DNA of 64,000 bases, from the NCBI GenBank assembly GCA_009780585.1, contig WQZS01000004.1, positions 89,846 through 153,845 on the forward strand, written 5' to 3'. Positions 32,590 through 41,891 of the stretch are shown here, piece by piece. The position numbers were made by a program, and so were the translations under genes. The DNA comes from Defluviitaleaceae bacterium. Its GTDB lineage: Bacteria > Bacillota > Clostridia > Lachnospirales > WQUN01. Position 1 is the stretch's first letter, and each line of letters begins with the position of its first letter. The notes below the pieces were generated by a model. The model was not told where the DNA came from. It searched no databases and saw nothing but the letters and a program-made list of their open reading frames with translations.

Positions 32590-34002
32590 TCATCGCGCAA
32601 AAAAATCATCCAGCCATTCCGCCCGTTGGTACAGCCAACTCATTAAAAATTGGATTTGCTCCTTTGCCGTATGGATTTCCCGTATTGGGGGCGGGATCAT
32701 AACCAGCCAAGGCGGTTCGCTTCCGATGCCGTTAAAAACATCGAAGATGTGCGTATGCCTTTCGAAATTGCGGTCGAAGGCTTCTTCGTAGTTGTCCGAC
32801 AGATACTGTACATACAATAACATATGCGGGATTTGCGCAAGGTTGATTTCTCGCCAGCGCTCGGCGGTCAGCGCGAAGAATTCCGGCGTATCCAGCAAAT
32901 CGACGAACCACGAATTACGGTACGCGGCGAAGATATATTCGGGCGTAAACCACGCGACCATATTCCCCGCCGAACGGTCGAAATCCCACACCGGGCCGAA
33001 ATAGATCCGCCGCGCGTCCCCTTGCCCGCGTATCTGCAAGAAGATACTGCGGTCGCCCACATCCAAATTCTTAAAAAGCTCCTGTACGAGGTAAAAGTCG
33101 ATCAGCGACGGGATATCCACGAGGGCTTCCAGCGCAGCGAAGTCCCTAGTTTTTATCGCGTCGTCCACCCGTTCCAAATAATCCTTCAGATACGCCATGT
33201 GGTTATCGCGGTCACGGCGGTGCGGGTGGCGCACATCAATGACCCAGCCGTTGACGAATACGAAGTCCACGCCTTCCGTTTCCCCTTGGGACAGCCGTCT
33301 GTCCCGCGACGGCGCGGAGCCGTCGATTTCGAACAGGAAGTCACCGTCCGCGCGGCCTTCTTCGGTGTTGCGTTCGTCGGCGAGCTGGTAGATGCCTTTG
33401 TAATCACCGTTGATATATACATGCACCAGCCGCGAAAAAGGCGACCACGGCATCCCTTCCAGCATACCCGCCAGGTAGAACGCGATGTGGGTACGTATCA
33501 AGGAAGCGTCGAATAAATTGGCGATCAAAACCCAATCGCGTGCGGCGTTGGGGGAATCCAAAAACGTTCGCGGCTCCGTAAAGCGGATACGCAAGGGCCT
33601 CTTTTCCTGCCCGGCCGCCCAGGTGGAATTGCCGCGCCCGCGTATTCGGACAGCCGTTTCGTCCATCAGGAAAGGTTCGGACGTACCCGTTACGCGCAAG
33701 GTGCCGTCGTGCCAAAAATTACGCTCCACGGCGAAGGGATCGTACGCGCTGTGCAAATGAAGGGACGGGAAATCGAACACGCCTTCGGGCATAAGCGTAA
33801 CGGGGAGGTTGGGGGGATCGGATTGGCCGGGGGGCGGGGTGATGTCAGGGAGGGAGCTAATAAGGATCGGCGGGGTAGGCGGCGGGATCTCCGGCGGAAG
33901 CGGGCGGTTCCTGCGTTCATGCAATAAATAGAGGGCAAACAAGGAAAGGACGACCGCAAGCAATATCCATGCGGCAATAATCAACTTTTTCATTTTCGTC
34001 AT
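32590..34002 (-). CDS. CotH-like kinase family protein
   Basis: A 470-residue protein with an N-terminal membrane helix (LIIAAWILLAVVLSLFALYL), a Pro-rich spacer (residues 34-65) and a CotH kinase domain: RIRGRGNSTW, KRPLRIRF, DFYLVQELFKN and the metal-binding GPVWDFDRSAGN. CotH phosphorylates spore-coat proteins in Bacillus; extracellular CotH proteins also occur outside sporulation. It is the last gene of the surface-polymer operon and overlaps the CsaB fusion gene (ATGA), so it may act on envelope proteins or cellulosome-like partners. Confidence 0.9.
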   Translation of the reverse strand: MTKMKKLIIAAWILLAVVLSLFALYLLHERRNRPLPPEIPPPTPPILISSLPDITPPPGQSDPPNLPVTLMPEGVFDFPSLHLHSAYDPFAVERNFWHDGTLRVTGTSEPFLMDETAVRIRGRGNSTWAAGQEKRPLRIRFTEPRTFLDSPNAARDWVLIANLFDASLIRTHIAFYLAGMLEGMPWSPFSRLVHVYINGDYKGIYQLADERNTEEGRADGDFLFEIDGSAPSRDRRLSQGETEGVDFVFVNGWVIDVRHPHRRDRDNHMAYLKDYLERVDDAIKTRDFAALEALVDIPSLIDFYLVQELFKNLDVGDRSIFLQIRGQGDARRIYFGPVWDFDRSAGNMVAWFTPEYIFAAYRNSWFVDLLDTPEFFALTAERWREINLAQIPHMLLYVQYLSDNYEEAFDRNFERHTHIFDVFNGIGSEPPWLVMIPPPIREIHTAKEQIQFLMSWLYQRAEWLDDFFAR

Positions 34003-36266
34003 ATATCTTTACCTTCCAATAAACGGATGGCGGCTTTTGCGTCATGGTGGGATAACATGCGCAGGCGATCGCGTTCGGTTGCGATCCTTGTGCGCGCGGC
34101 GGCGGGGTTTTGCATGATGCCGTCGATCATGCCTTTAAGCGCGGGCAAATCCAAATCGGAGGTATCGACCTTCGTTACCTCGTTCATGTACGCGATAAAG
34201 TTCGCTACCTTGGGGTCGTACACCAAGCCGATGATGGGCAACCCCATCCCCGCCGCGTAAATCAGCGTATGCAGACGCATACACATGGCGAACTCGGCGC
34301 GCGATATGGCGGACATGATCTCGTCGTATCGGAAGACGCGGGGCAAGAGGACATACGCGCCGTTGATTTTCCTCGCGAGTTCCTTTAACGTGTTTATATC
34401 CGGCGTTTCCATGGGGATAAGCAAGGGCGTTAATCCGTAGGCTTCCGCCGTGTAATTAATCGCTTCGGCGATTTTATCTGTAAAGCCCGCCTCGTTATAT
34501 TGCCACGGACGCAGGGACACAGCGAAGTACCCCGAATCCGCCAATTTTGGCATGTCCGTGGACGCGCCCGGGTCGGACACTTGCCCGTCGGGAACGCTCC
34601 CATCCTCTGAATACAAGGAAAAAACCGGATCAACGGTAACGGTGACGTTGGGGTTCCTCACCCCGATATCCTTTACGAAGGCATACGATTCCGGATCGCG
34701 CAGGGAAACATAATCGCAAATCTCCAGCGCACCCCTTGCCTTCGCGATATTGCGTTTTTTGATTATGGGCCCGATGCCGTTGCCGTAGAGCATTACGCGC
34801 AACCCCATGTATTTGGCCATGCGGATGAGGAAGGTGTAATAAACCAGCGAACGCGTTGATGTGATGTCCTGCATGTGGCTGCCGCCGCCGTAGACGATCA
34901 AGCGCGTGCGCTTCATATAGCGGTGTACGAGCGGGAAATTTAATCGGTTTATCGAAAATACGCCGTAGTCGCGCATCGTTTCCTGCGGGTTGCGGCTGAG
35001 GACAAGGATCGAAAGGTCCTCCCGTTCCCGCCGAAGGGACTTGATCACCGCGTCGAGCAGGGCGTTGTCGCCGGAATTGGTGTAGCCGTAATAACCCGAA
35101 AGCATGATATCGATTACGCGGTTCGCCTTTTTTTCGTTCGTGAGGACCGTGTTATATATTCCGATGGATTTGCGTTGCATTTTTTCCTTGGAAAAATTCG
35201 CGGTGGCATGGGCGCGGAGTTTTTTACCGTGTGCCGCGCCCAAAGCGGGGTCCTCGATGTAGCGGACGATTGCGGCGGCCAATGCCTTATAATCCCCCGC
35301 CGGTACGAGCGTCCCCGTTTCGCCGTCGATGATCAGCTCGCTTATTCCGCCGACATTTGTGGAAACGGCAGGCTTTTCCATCAGCGCGCCCTCGTGCAGC
35401 ATATAAGCGAAACTTTCCGACCGCGACGTACAAACATTGATATCGATAGCGTTGATAAAGCTGAAAATATCATCAACGAAGCCCGTGAAGATGACGCGGT
35501 CGGCGATGCCCAGCGACTTCGCCAGCTTACGCAAGTTCGCTTCCTCGAAGCCCTCGCCCGCGATCAAAAACATCGTGTCATCGCGTTTTTTACATATTTC
35601 CGCGGCCGCGCGTAGGAAGATGTCGTGTCCCTTTACATAGTCCAAACGGCCGATGATGCCGACCAAGACGTTGGATGATAACCTTGTGCCGCTAACCTCG
35701 GAGTCGTCGAAGCGGCGCAGGAATTCCCCTTTGGGTACGAATTCGAGCGCGCGTTCGGTTTCCACTGTGTTGTGCACCGAAAAAACGCGGTCCTTCGCGA
35801 ATCCCCGATCGATCAGCATTTTTCGGAACGCGTCCGACACGCCGATATAATAGTCCATCGTGCGCAATGCGATCGCGTTAAGCAGCGTAAAGACCCATTT
35901 TTTATATAGCTTGTCGGTAAAGTCCAGCTTGTAATCACTGTGTACGGTGGTGACGACCGGCACCTTCACAAAGAGCTTAAGCATCATGGAAATAAAATTG
36001 GCGCGCGCGCCGTGCGCGTGGATGATGTCGAAGCCGTTTTGACGGATATAACGCGACAACCGCCCGATAATGCTTAAATCGTTGCGGAACCGTTGCTTGA
36101 ATAAAACCGACTTGACGGGAAGCTCCTGAACCTCTTGATAAAAAACGCCCTCGGTAAAGCACGCGATCGTGATGTCGATCTCCTCGCTGAGCGCGAGTAA
36201 TAACGAAAAAACGGCGGTCTTCGCGCCGCCTTTGTCACCACCTGAAATCATGTGGAGGACTTTCAT
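33999..36266 (-). CDS. Glycosyltransferase family 4 fused to CsaB-type pyruvyl transferase
   Basis: A 755-residue two-domain protein. Residues 1 to about 375 form a GT-B glycosyltransferase (MKVLHMISGGDKGGAKTAV start, SRSESFAYMLHEGALMEKPAV and GGISELI donor site). Residues from about 385 form a CsaB polysaccharide pyruvyltransferase (MLSGYYGYTNSGDNALLDA, VYGGGSHMQDI, MCMRLHTLIYAAGMGLP). CsaB pyruvylates the secondary cell-wall polymer that SLH proteins bind, so this gene points to S-layer anchoring. ATG 36266 overlaps the upstream stop. Both domains appear intact. Confidence 0.93.
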   Translation of the reverse strand: MKVLHMISGGDKGGAKTAVFSLLLALSEEIDITIACFTEGVFYQEVQELPVKSVLFKQRFRNDLSIIGRLSRYIRQNGFDIIHAHGARANFISMMLKLFVKVPVVTTVHSDYKLDFTDKLYKKWVFTLLNAIALRTMDYYIGVSDAFRKMLIDRGFAKDRVFSVHNTVETERALEFVPKGEFLRRFDDSEVSGTRLSSNVLVGIIGRLDYVKGHDIFLRAAAEICKKRDDTMFLIAGEGFEEANLRKLAKSLGIADRVIFTGFVDDIFSFINAIDINVCTSRSESFAYMLHEGALMEKPAVSTNVGGISELIIDGETGTLVPAGDYKALAAAIVRYIEDPALGAAHGKKLRAHATANFSKEKMQRKSIGIYNTVLTNEKKANRVIDIMLSGYYGYTNSGDNALLDAVIKSLRREREDLSILVLSRNPQETMRDYGVFSINRLNFPLVHRYMKRTRLIVYGGGSHMQDITSTRSLVYYTFLIRMAKYMGLRVMLYGNGIGPIIKKRNIAKARGALEICDYVSLRDPESYAFVKDIGVRNPNVTVTVDPVFSLYSEDGSVPDGQVSDPGASTDMPKLADSGYFAVSLRPWQYNEAGFTDKIAEAINYTAEAYGLTPLLIPMETPDINTLKELARKINGAYVLLPRVFRYDEIMSAISRAEFAMCMRLHTLIYAAGMGLPIIGLVYDPKVANFIAYMNEVTKVDTSDLDLPALKGMIDGIMQNPAAARTRIATERDRLRMLSHHDAKAAIRLLEGKDI

Positions 36267-37888
36267 GGGTGGGTTTCCTTCGGCAGTCCCGGTATCGCGA
36301 CCGTGATCCCCGCAATCATCCAAAACACCAGCATCACACGGGGGTAGAACCATACGTATTCGCCGATGCCGAACACGATGAAGACGACCAAGGACGCGAT
36401 CCCTGCCGCCATGAGGATTTTGTATTCCTTATCCGTGGAAGCCATATGCGCGGATATCCCGCGTTTAAATAACCGGAAAAGATACGCCATAAACGCGGTA
36501 ATCGCGCCGATACCCGAATGGATGAAAATATCCAAAAACGTGTTATGCGCGTGCAAAGCCCGCCATGCCTCGCCGTGGTAGTAGTTGGCGTAGGTTTGCG
36601 TAAACGCGGCGGGCCCCATGCCGATGCCGCGTATCCAATAGTCTTGCAATATGTCCCACGCCCCGCGCCAAATATTAAAACGATACAGGCTCGACGAATC
36701 CGTGCCGAGGGTCAACAGGCGTTCGATAACCCCCGCGGGGATGAAGAAAACCGCCGGAACCAACAACACAACCGCGACGGGTACGAGCCGCGGTGCGCTC
36801 ATTAATATAAAGACGCCGACCCCCGTGATGAGCGCGATATAACCCGCGCGGGAATAAGTTAGTGCCAACGCCGCCACGCCGAGAGCGGCGATCCCCGCGA
36901 GGATGATGCGCTTTTTATCGCATTTGACAACCACGGTAATCGCGATGGCGAAGGGGATGAGCATCGCCCATGCCTTCGCGTCGTTGTTGGGGTTACCGAA
37001 CGCGGAATGTAATCGCGCCAATCCGGGGTTCGCGAGTAAGTCGGTATGCTCCAACAGGATGGGGATGCCCGCGATCCATTGGTAAAAGCCGAACAACGCG
37101 GAAACAGCCAAGGCCGCCGCGATGAATTTGATAAACAAGCGCAAATCGGACATGCTGCGCAACGATAATGTGACGAGTATCGAATGTACGACGCACGCGA
37201 AGAAGATAACGAATACACGCGCCGAATCCGCCCCGCCGTAACCGGTAAATATACTCAACGCGCAGAAGAGGACGAACAGGACCAACGCGGGGGATAGGAC
37301 GGAGAAGGGCTGCGCGTTGCAAGTGTTGTAATTTTTTATATCCGGCACGCCGCGTAATGCCCATTTAACTGTAAACACCCCCGCGAAGAACAACGCGGAC
37401 AATAAAAGGAAGCCGTTGTTCCAAAAATAATCGGGGATGACCAGCGCACCGCAGAGGAAGAGCATGTAGATAACTTTATAGGGTGCAATTTGGGTTTGTT
37501 CGCGGCAATCGGAAAAGAACCATTTGATCAGACGTACGGGAACACAACCCAAAATCGCCTTTACCATTATCATCAAAAAGGACGATTTTTTTATTTTTGT
37601 GTATATTTTTTTATTTGCGCTGTGTTCGTTGGCTTTAACGAAAGCGCGGATGATATAAGCGAAAGCCGCCATGATATTTCCGAAAATAAAACCGATAAAG
37701 CGCATGAGTAACGAGCCCCGCCAATAATCCCGATGCTCGGTATTCAAGAAGCCCGCGATAAAAAAGCTCCCCCCCGCGGTTTTTTTGATTGCGCAGACAA
37801 CACGGTAAAGCAAGCTGTGTTCGAACCAAAGGTTAAACGACCCCAGCAGGGAGATGATTTTATTAATGATCGTGCTGTGGGTTTGCAT
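36263..37888 (-). CDS. O-antigen ligase/polymerase family membrane protein
   Basis: A 541-residue multi-pass protein of the Wzy/WaaL superfamily. The long periplasm-facing loop late in the chain contains IGMGPAAFTQTYANYYHG and ALHAHNTFLDIFIHSGIG, with the His of the AHN motif typical of O-antigen ligases. It would polymerise or transfer a lipid-linked glycan on the outer face of the membrane. Starts by TAATG overlap with the DUF4330 gene and ends by ATGA overlap with the GT-CsaB gene. Confidence 0.9.
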   Translation of the reverse strand: MQTHSTIINKIISLLGSFNLWFEHSLLYRVVCAIKKTAGGSFFIAGFLNTEHRDYWRGSLLMRFIGFIFGNIMAAFAYIIRAFVKANEHSANKKIYTKIKKSSFLMIMVKAILGCVPVRLIKWFFSDCREQTQIAPYKVIYMLFLCGALVIPDYFWNNGFLLLSALFFAGVFTVKWALRGVPDIKNYNTCNAQPFSVLSPALVLFVLFCALSIFTGYGGADSARVFVIFFACVVHSILVTLSLRSMSDLRLFIKFIAAALAVSALFGFYQWIAGIPILLEHTDLLANPGLARLHSAFGNPNNDAKAWAMLIPFAIAITVVVKCDKKRIILAGIAALGVAALALTYSRAGYIALITGVGVFILMSAPRLVPVAVVLLVPAVFFIPAGVIERLLTLGTDSSSLYRFNIWRGAWDILQDYWIRGIGMGPAAFTQTYANYYHGEAWRALHAHNTFLDIFIHSGIGAITAFMAYLFRLFKRGISAHMASTDKEYKILMAAGIASLVVFIVFGIGEYVWFYPRVMLVFWMIAGITVAIPGLPKETHP

Positions 37889-38379
37889 TATTGCCCGGCT
37901 TCCCGCAGGCCCGATATCCGCGTGAAGACGGCGTTACCACCCGCGCGTATGGGGCGGTTCATGCCGATGCCGTAGCGGTTGCCCGCGATGTATACGCCGT
38001 GTTCGCGGGTGGTACCCGTCACGCGCACCCGTACTTCCATCGAGGAAAATCCTTCCTTGGTACTGCGTACGGTATTGCCGTATTGGTCGGCGTTCCATAC
38101 GATGGAGTCATCGATGCGGATGGATTCGACCGTGCCGAGGTACAGGCCCGTCAAATGATCGAAAACGTTGTCGCCTGTGCGGATACCCTCCACAGCCCAG
38201 TCCTCGATTTCCTCGGTGAAGAACGTGAGGATGAACTCCCGCGATTCGCCGCCGATCAGCCCGCGCCCGCTGCGCAGTTGGTACGCGCCGAAGGCGACGA
38301 GGGCGATCACCGCGATTACGATGAGCGCGTCTATGATATTAATTTTGCCGAAGAGCTTCGCTTCCTTGTCGATGATCAT
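37888..38379 (-). CDS. DUF4330 domain protein (first of two paralogues)
   Basis: A 163-residue protein with one N-terminal transmembrane helix (IIDALIVIAVIALVAFGAYQL) and an extracellular beta-rich domain, the DUF4330 layout. It starts MIIDKEAKLFGKINIIDAL after GGAGGG. It is paralogous to the gene just upstream (shared LFGK...DL/AL start and GNxVxSxxEGx segment). DUF4330 proteins are found in polysaccharide loci, but their function is unknown. Confidence 0.85.
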   Translation of the reverse strand: MIIDKEAKLFGKINIIDALIVIAVIALVAFGAYQLRSGRGLIGGESREFILTFFTEEIEDWAVEGIRTGDNVFDHLTGLYLGTVESIRIDDSIVWNADQYGNTVRSTKEGFSSMEVRVRVTGTTREHGVYIAGNRYGIGMNRPIRAGGNAVFTRISGLREAGQ

Positions 38380-38380
38380 G

Positions 38381-38863
38381 TCATCCCTCCGAAATATCCG
38401 AAATATGCGTGATGAGCCACACGTCGCCCGCCCAAATATAGACCTCCGAACCGACGGCGTACACGACACCCCCGATGACCGCGGCACCATCCGTCAACCG
38501 GGCCGTCACGCGCGACGAAATATGCACCGAGGCGTAGCCCTCCCGGTGCGAAACGACTTCGTTGCCTTGCCTGTCGGTTAGGAAGAATCGGCTGTCCCCA
38601 ACCTCGACGTTTATGACCTGCCCCAAAGGGACACGCCGTTCGCTGTCCGTCACCGATACGCCGTGCCGGAAGGCATCAGCCACAAACCCGTACGCGGTCG
38701 GGGAAAAGAAGGTGATGACCACGGATTGTTCTTCGCCCATTTCCAACCGGTCGTCCGCGCGTACAGCGTTAAAGACCACGAAAAAAACCGCGGCAAACAC
38801 AACCGCGGCAAACAAGTCAACCAGACTTACCTTTCCGAATAAACGGCCTTTGTTATCTATCAT
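38381..38863 (-). CDS. DUF4330 domain protein (second paralogue)
   Basis: A 160-residue membrane-anchored protein, MIDNKGRLFGKVSLVDLF, with a helix at about residues 13-35 and a C-terminal beta-rich domain. It shares architecture and several motifs with the neighbouring DUF4330 gene, so the pair arose by duplication. The start overlaps the glycosyltransferase gene (ATGA). The two may form a heteromeric membrane complex with the polymer machinery. Confidence 0.85.
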   Translation of the reverse strand: MIDNKGRLFGKVSLVDLFAAVVFAAVFFVVFNAVRADDRLEMGEEQSVVITFFSPTAYGFVADAFRHGVSVTDSERRVPLGQVINVEVGDSRFFLTDRQGNEVVSHREGYASVHISSRVTARLTDGAAVIGGVVYAVGSEVYIWAGDVWLITHISDISEG

Positions 38864-39966
38864 TGTCCGGCCTCCAATATGATTTTACGGAATTTACTTG
38901 CCGCTTCGGTTATGTGAAAGCCCGACGCGGTCAGGTCGATTTCCTTACGTTCGATGCCTTTCATCGTGAGGATAACGTCCGCCCACGCTTCCGTTCCTTC
39001 GGAAAGGTTCATATGCCGCGCAAGGTTGCAAACGGCTGCGGCAAGCGGCACGCCTTCGGACAGTAATGTCGGCAGCCCCGCGGCTTGCCCTTCCAAGGCA
39101 ACTATGCCGAACCCTTCGTGCAAGGAAGGGACGATCAACGCGTCCATGGCTTGATAATAGCCCGGCAAATCGCCGGCCATACCGATAAAACGTGTTTTAT
39201 CGGTTATCCCCAATCGCGCGGCATTTGCGGTGATTTCATCCTCTAATTCGCCCACGCCGATTATGACAAACGCGGCGGTATCATCTTTTTCACTAATTTG
39301 CGCAAACACCTCCAGCGCGAAAGCGTGGTTCTTTACAGGCGCGAGCCGCCCCACGATGCCGACGGCGAATTTGCCACCAAGGCCCAGCTTGTCCCGCATG
39401 GCGGCGCGCACGGCGGGATTGTATTTGAACCGATCCAAATCTATGGCGTTGTTAATGACATGGAAGCGTCTGTCCCGCAAAACCGATCGGCCGAACAGCC
39501 ACTTGCCCGCGTCCTTCGTACAGGCTAAAAATAAATTTCCAAACAGCCGCATCAGCGGGCGGGTAATGAAATGCAACCGCCTTTTCAACCGCGACGCGCC
39601 TTGGTAATCGGAAAAATGGCTCCACGCGGCGCGGACCCGTACGCCGCACATCTTCGCCGTAAGCAATTCGATAAACGCGAAGGAGTGTTCGGTGCATACG
39701 ATGACGGTTTTATAAATGTGCTTCCCGTATGAATCCCGCTTCCTATATAAATCCCGCATGGCGCGGATATTCTTCCATAACCCCTGCGAACGCGTGGGTA
39801 CGCGGAAAATCCGCGCGCCCAGCGATTCCGCCTCCGCTTCATAATACCCCGCCGCGCCATGCACCGCGAAATCGAAGGGAAGACCCGACACGCGGAAATA
39901 GTTCATGACGGCCATTTCCGTGCCGCCTTGGTCGAGGTTGGGGAGGACGATTAGGACGCGTTCCAT
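38860..39966 (-). CDS. Glycosyltransferase family 4 protein
   Basis: A 368-residue GT-B enzyme. The N-terminus VLIVLPNLDQGGTEMAVMNY is the acceptor-domain glycine loop; VGIVGRLAPVKNHAFALEVF and PSLHEGFGIVALEGQAAGLP are the nucleotide-sugar site with the EX7E motif. It would add a sugar to a lipid-linked precursor inside the cell before flipping by the MurJ-like protein whose gene it overlaps by 16 bp. Confidence 0.94.
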   Translation of the reverse strand: MERVLIVLPNLDQGGTEMAVMNYFRVSGLPFDFAVHGAAGYYEAEAESLGARIFRVPTRSQGLWKNIRAMRDLYRKRDSYGKHIYKTVIVCTEHSFAFIELLTAKMCGVRVRAAWSHFSDYQGASRLKRRLHFITRPLMRLFGNLFLACTKDAGKWLFGRSVLRDRRFHVINNAIDLDRFKYNPAVRAAMRDKLGLGGKFAVGIVGRLAPVKNHAFALEVFAQISEKDDTAAFVIIGVGELEDEITANAARLGITDKTRFIGMAGDLPGYYQAMDALIVPSLHEGFGIVALEGQAAGLPTLLSEGVPLAAAVCNLARHMNLSEGTEAWADVILTMKGIERKEIDLTASGFHITEAASKFRKIILEAGQ

Positions 39967-41486
39967 TTAACAGGCTCCGTTATCGCTTTTATCCGTATCA
40001 AGCGGGCGGTTGCAAAATAAGCCGCCGCGCCCGCCAACGCGGGGAGCGCGACGGCGAGCAGGCGATTATCCGCAGGCAATGTATTCCTTACGAACAGCAC
40101 AACACCGGCCATAATAACAACGGCAAGGATAATCTTACCGATTTCCAACAACAACCGCCGATTGATGAACCGCGTCCTCCGGTAAAGCCGCGCGAGCAAG
40201 CCGCTCACCCCCAGCCCCGCCGCGACGGTATACGCGATAGGCATGGTATATACGCCGAAGCGCGGGATCAACAATACCGTAACGGTGATATTAACCGCCA
40301 TAATCGTAACGCCGAAGAGCGCGGGCGTCACCGAATCCTTCATGGAATAAAACCCGCGGTCGCCGATTTCCCGTACGGCGGTGGCGATGATACCGATCGC
40401 GTATATCCCCATTAACGTCCCCGCCGTTTGTGTATCCCCTTGCCCGCGCCAATCAAGCAGGAATTCCATGATTTCCAACCGCAGCAGGATCAAGCCGCAA
40501 GCGGCGGGAAGCACCAAAAATATAGTATAAACAAAGGCGTTTATCAAGGCCGCGTTATATTCGCCGCGATCCGCCTTCGCCCATAACGCGGACAACTTGG
40601 GGAAGTATACCGCCGCTACGGACAGGACGATGATCATGATAAACACCTGCACCAATTGCTGCGCGTAGTCCATAACCGCCGCGTATCCCATCCGCAGCGC
40701 CATGGAATGTGCGAATAAAAAATGCGCCTGGTAGGAAATGACCGATACCAAAACGGGTACGCAGAGCCTCCCCGCGGCGCGGATATTTTCGTTTTTATAA
40801 TCAAGGGAAAAGGAATAGCGGTAACCAAGGCTTCGAATAGCGGGAATCATGATCAACGGCTGCATGGCCGCGCCCAAAAGCGTTGCGCAAAGCAACCCCG
40901 TCACGCCGAAGCGGTCGCCGAGGAAAACGATATAGAGAATCAACAGGATACCGCCGGGCGCGGAAACCAGCGCGGGTAAGCGGAACCTGCCGTGCGATTG
41001 CAGCAAGCCCGTAAATACCGCGCCGAAGCCGAAGAACACCATCGCGGGCATCAGGACGCGCAGCGAAAAGGTCAGATATTGCGGCTCGCCGAATTCCGCG
41101 CCGCCTACGATACGCGAAACCAAAGGCGCAGCGATGATTCCGATTGAAGCGAGGAAAAGCAGGAACACGATCGCGATCGTGATGACGTTATCGATGAACG
41201 CTTTTGCTTCTCCGCGTTTTTCCTCGGCCAGCAAGGTATTGTATACGGGGATGAATACCGTGCTGAGAGCGGTCCCCACGATGTTGAACATTACCTGCGG
41301 TACATGGAGGGCATAGGTGAAGGCGTTAAGCAGCGGATTGGCCGCGCCGAACCGCCCGATGGACATTGTGCGCCCGACGAACGTTAAGACCCGCCCGAAA
41401 AAGGAAAGGACGGCAACGTCGGACGCGCTGCGGTTGGGGGACGCGCTTTGTTTGGGGGAATGGGGGGCGGGGGTTTTATTTGGCAC
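39951..41486 (-). CDS. MurJ/MviN-like lipid-linked precursor flippase
   Basis: A 511-residue MOP-superfamily transporter with about 14 hydrophobic segments. GAANPLLNAFTYALHVPQVM and ALSTVFIPVYNTLL fit the MurJ N-terminal region. The start is a GTG with GGAGG 5 bp upstream. As first gene of the envelope operon it probably flips the lipid-linked glycan built by the following glycosyltransferases; a peptidoglycan role is also possible. The flexible N-terminus is Pro/Ser-rich. Confidence 0.9.
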   Translation of the reverse strand: MPNKTPAPHSPKQSASPNRSASDVAVLSFFGRVLTFVGRTMSIGRFGAANPLLNAFTYALHVPQVMFNIVGTALSTVFIPVYNTLLAEEKRGEAKAFIDNVITIAIVFLLFLASIGIIAAPLVSRIVGGAEFGEPQYLTFSLRVLMPAMVFFGFGAVFTGLLQSHGRFRLPALVSAPGGILLILYIVFLGDRFGVTGLLCATLLGAAMQPLIMIPAIRSLGYRYSFSLDYKNENIRAAGRLCVPVLVSVISYQAHFLFAHSMALRMGYAAVMDYAQQLVQVFIMIIVLSVAAVYFPKLSALWAKADRGEYNAALINAFVYTIFLVLPAACGLILLRLEIMEFLLDWRGQGDTQTAGTLMGIYAIGIIATAVREIGDRGFYSMKDSVTPALFGVTIMAVNITVTVLLIPRFGVYTMPIAYTVAAGLGVSGLLARLYRRTRFINRRLLLEIGKIILAVVIMAGVVLFVRNTLPADNRLLAVALPALAGAAAYFATARLIRIKAITEPVKWNAS

Positions 41487-41592
41487 GGATGCCTCCGGTG
41501 GGGTTGCTGTGGAGTTGTGGAAAATACGGACAAAAATTAGTATAAGCTATACATAGGAAAATGCAAAGGCGGGGATAAACGGCGGGCTGCAC

Positions 41593-41782
41593 GGGGGCGG
41601 CGGGGCGGGGGTGTTCCAACGCCGCGTTTAGCGAAAACGGGCACCCGTCGGCTCGGTACGGCAAGTGAAATCGCTTGTCTCCGCAAGCGGAGCCTTCTCG
41701 ATTTCACGTAAGCCGTCCCTTCGCCGCCGGGTACCCGTTTTCGCAGACGCGGCTTATGGAACACCCCCACCCCGCCGCCCGG
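41593..41782. repeat. Long hairpin repeat element, copy R4
   Basis: Outer arms GGGGGTGTTCCA/TGGAACACCCCC, middle arms GAAAACGGG/CCCGTTTTC and inner arms GTGAAATCG/CGATTTCAC. Forward orientation like R1. Almost identical to R5, 1.6 kb away in the same direction. Confidence 0.92.
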
Positions 41783-41840
41783 GCATGGCGTGGTAAATAT
41801 TCCGCATTTCATGCGGAGGGATAAGCTAATAAAGATATGC

Positions 41841-41846
41841 TATAAT
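41841..41846 (+). promoter_or_regulatory. -10 box of the CPT-like kinase gene
   Basis: TATAAT, 46 bp before the start codon. No good -35 was found. The surrounding ~70 bp resembles the sequence before the DUF402 gene, so the promoter seems to be duplicated with the hairpin element. Confidence 0.5.
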
Positions 41847-41891
41847 TCTATATGGTTAGTGGATATATTTTACATTTGGAGGCGCTTTGGC

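Larger units (their letters stand above)
41487..41891. other. Intergenic region between the envelope operon and the accessory island
   Basis: Holds long hairpin copy R4 and then a stretch of about 70 bp that is also found after copy R5, including a -10 box. No gene is supported. Confidence 0.6.

Noticed and set aside
36267..36353. N-terminal extension of the GT-CsaB protein
   Set aside because: Lies inside the overlapping upstream gene; the ATG at 36266 with ATGA overlap gives a normal glycosyltransferase start.
41537..41812. Frames through R4 (and the matching ones through R5)
   Set aside because: Conserved only because R4 and R5 are copies; arms vary by compensation and not by codon.
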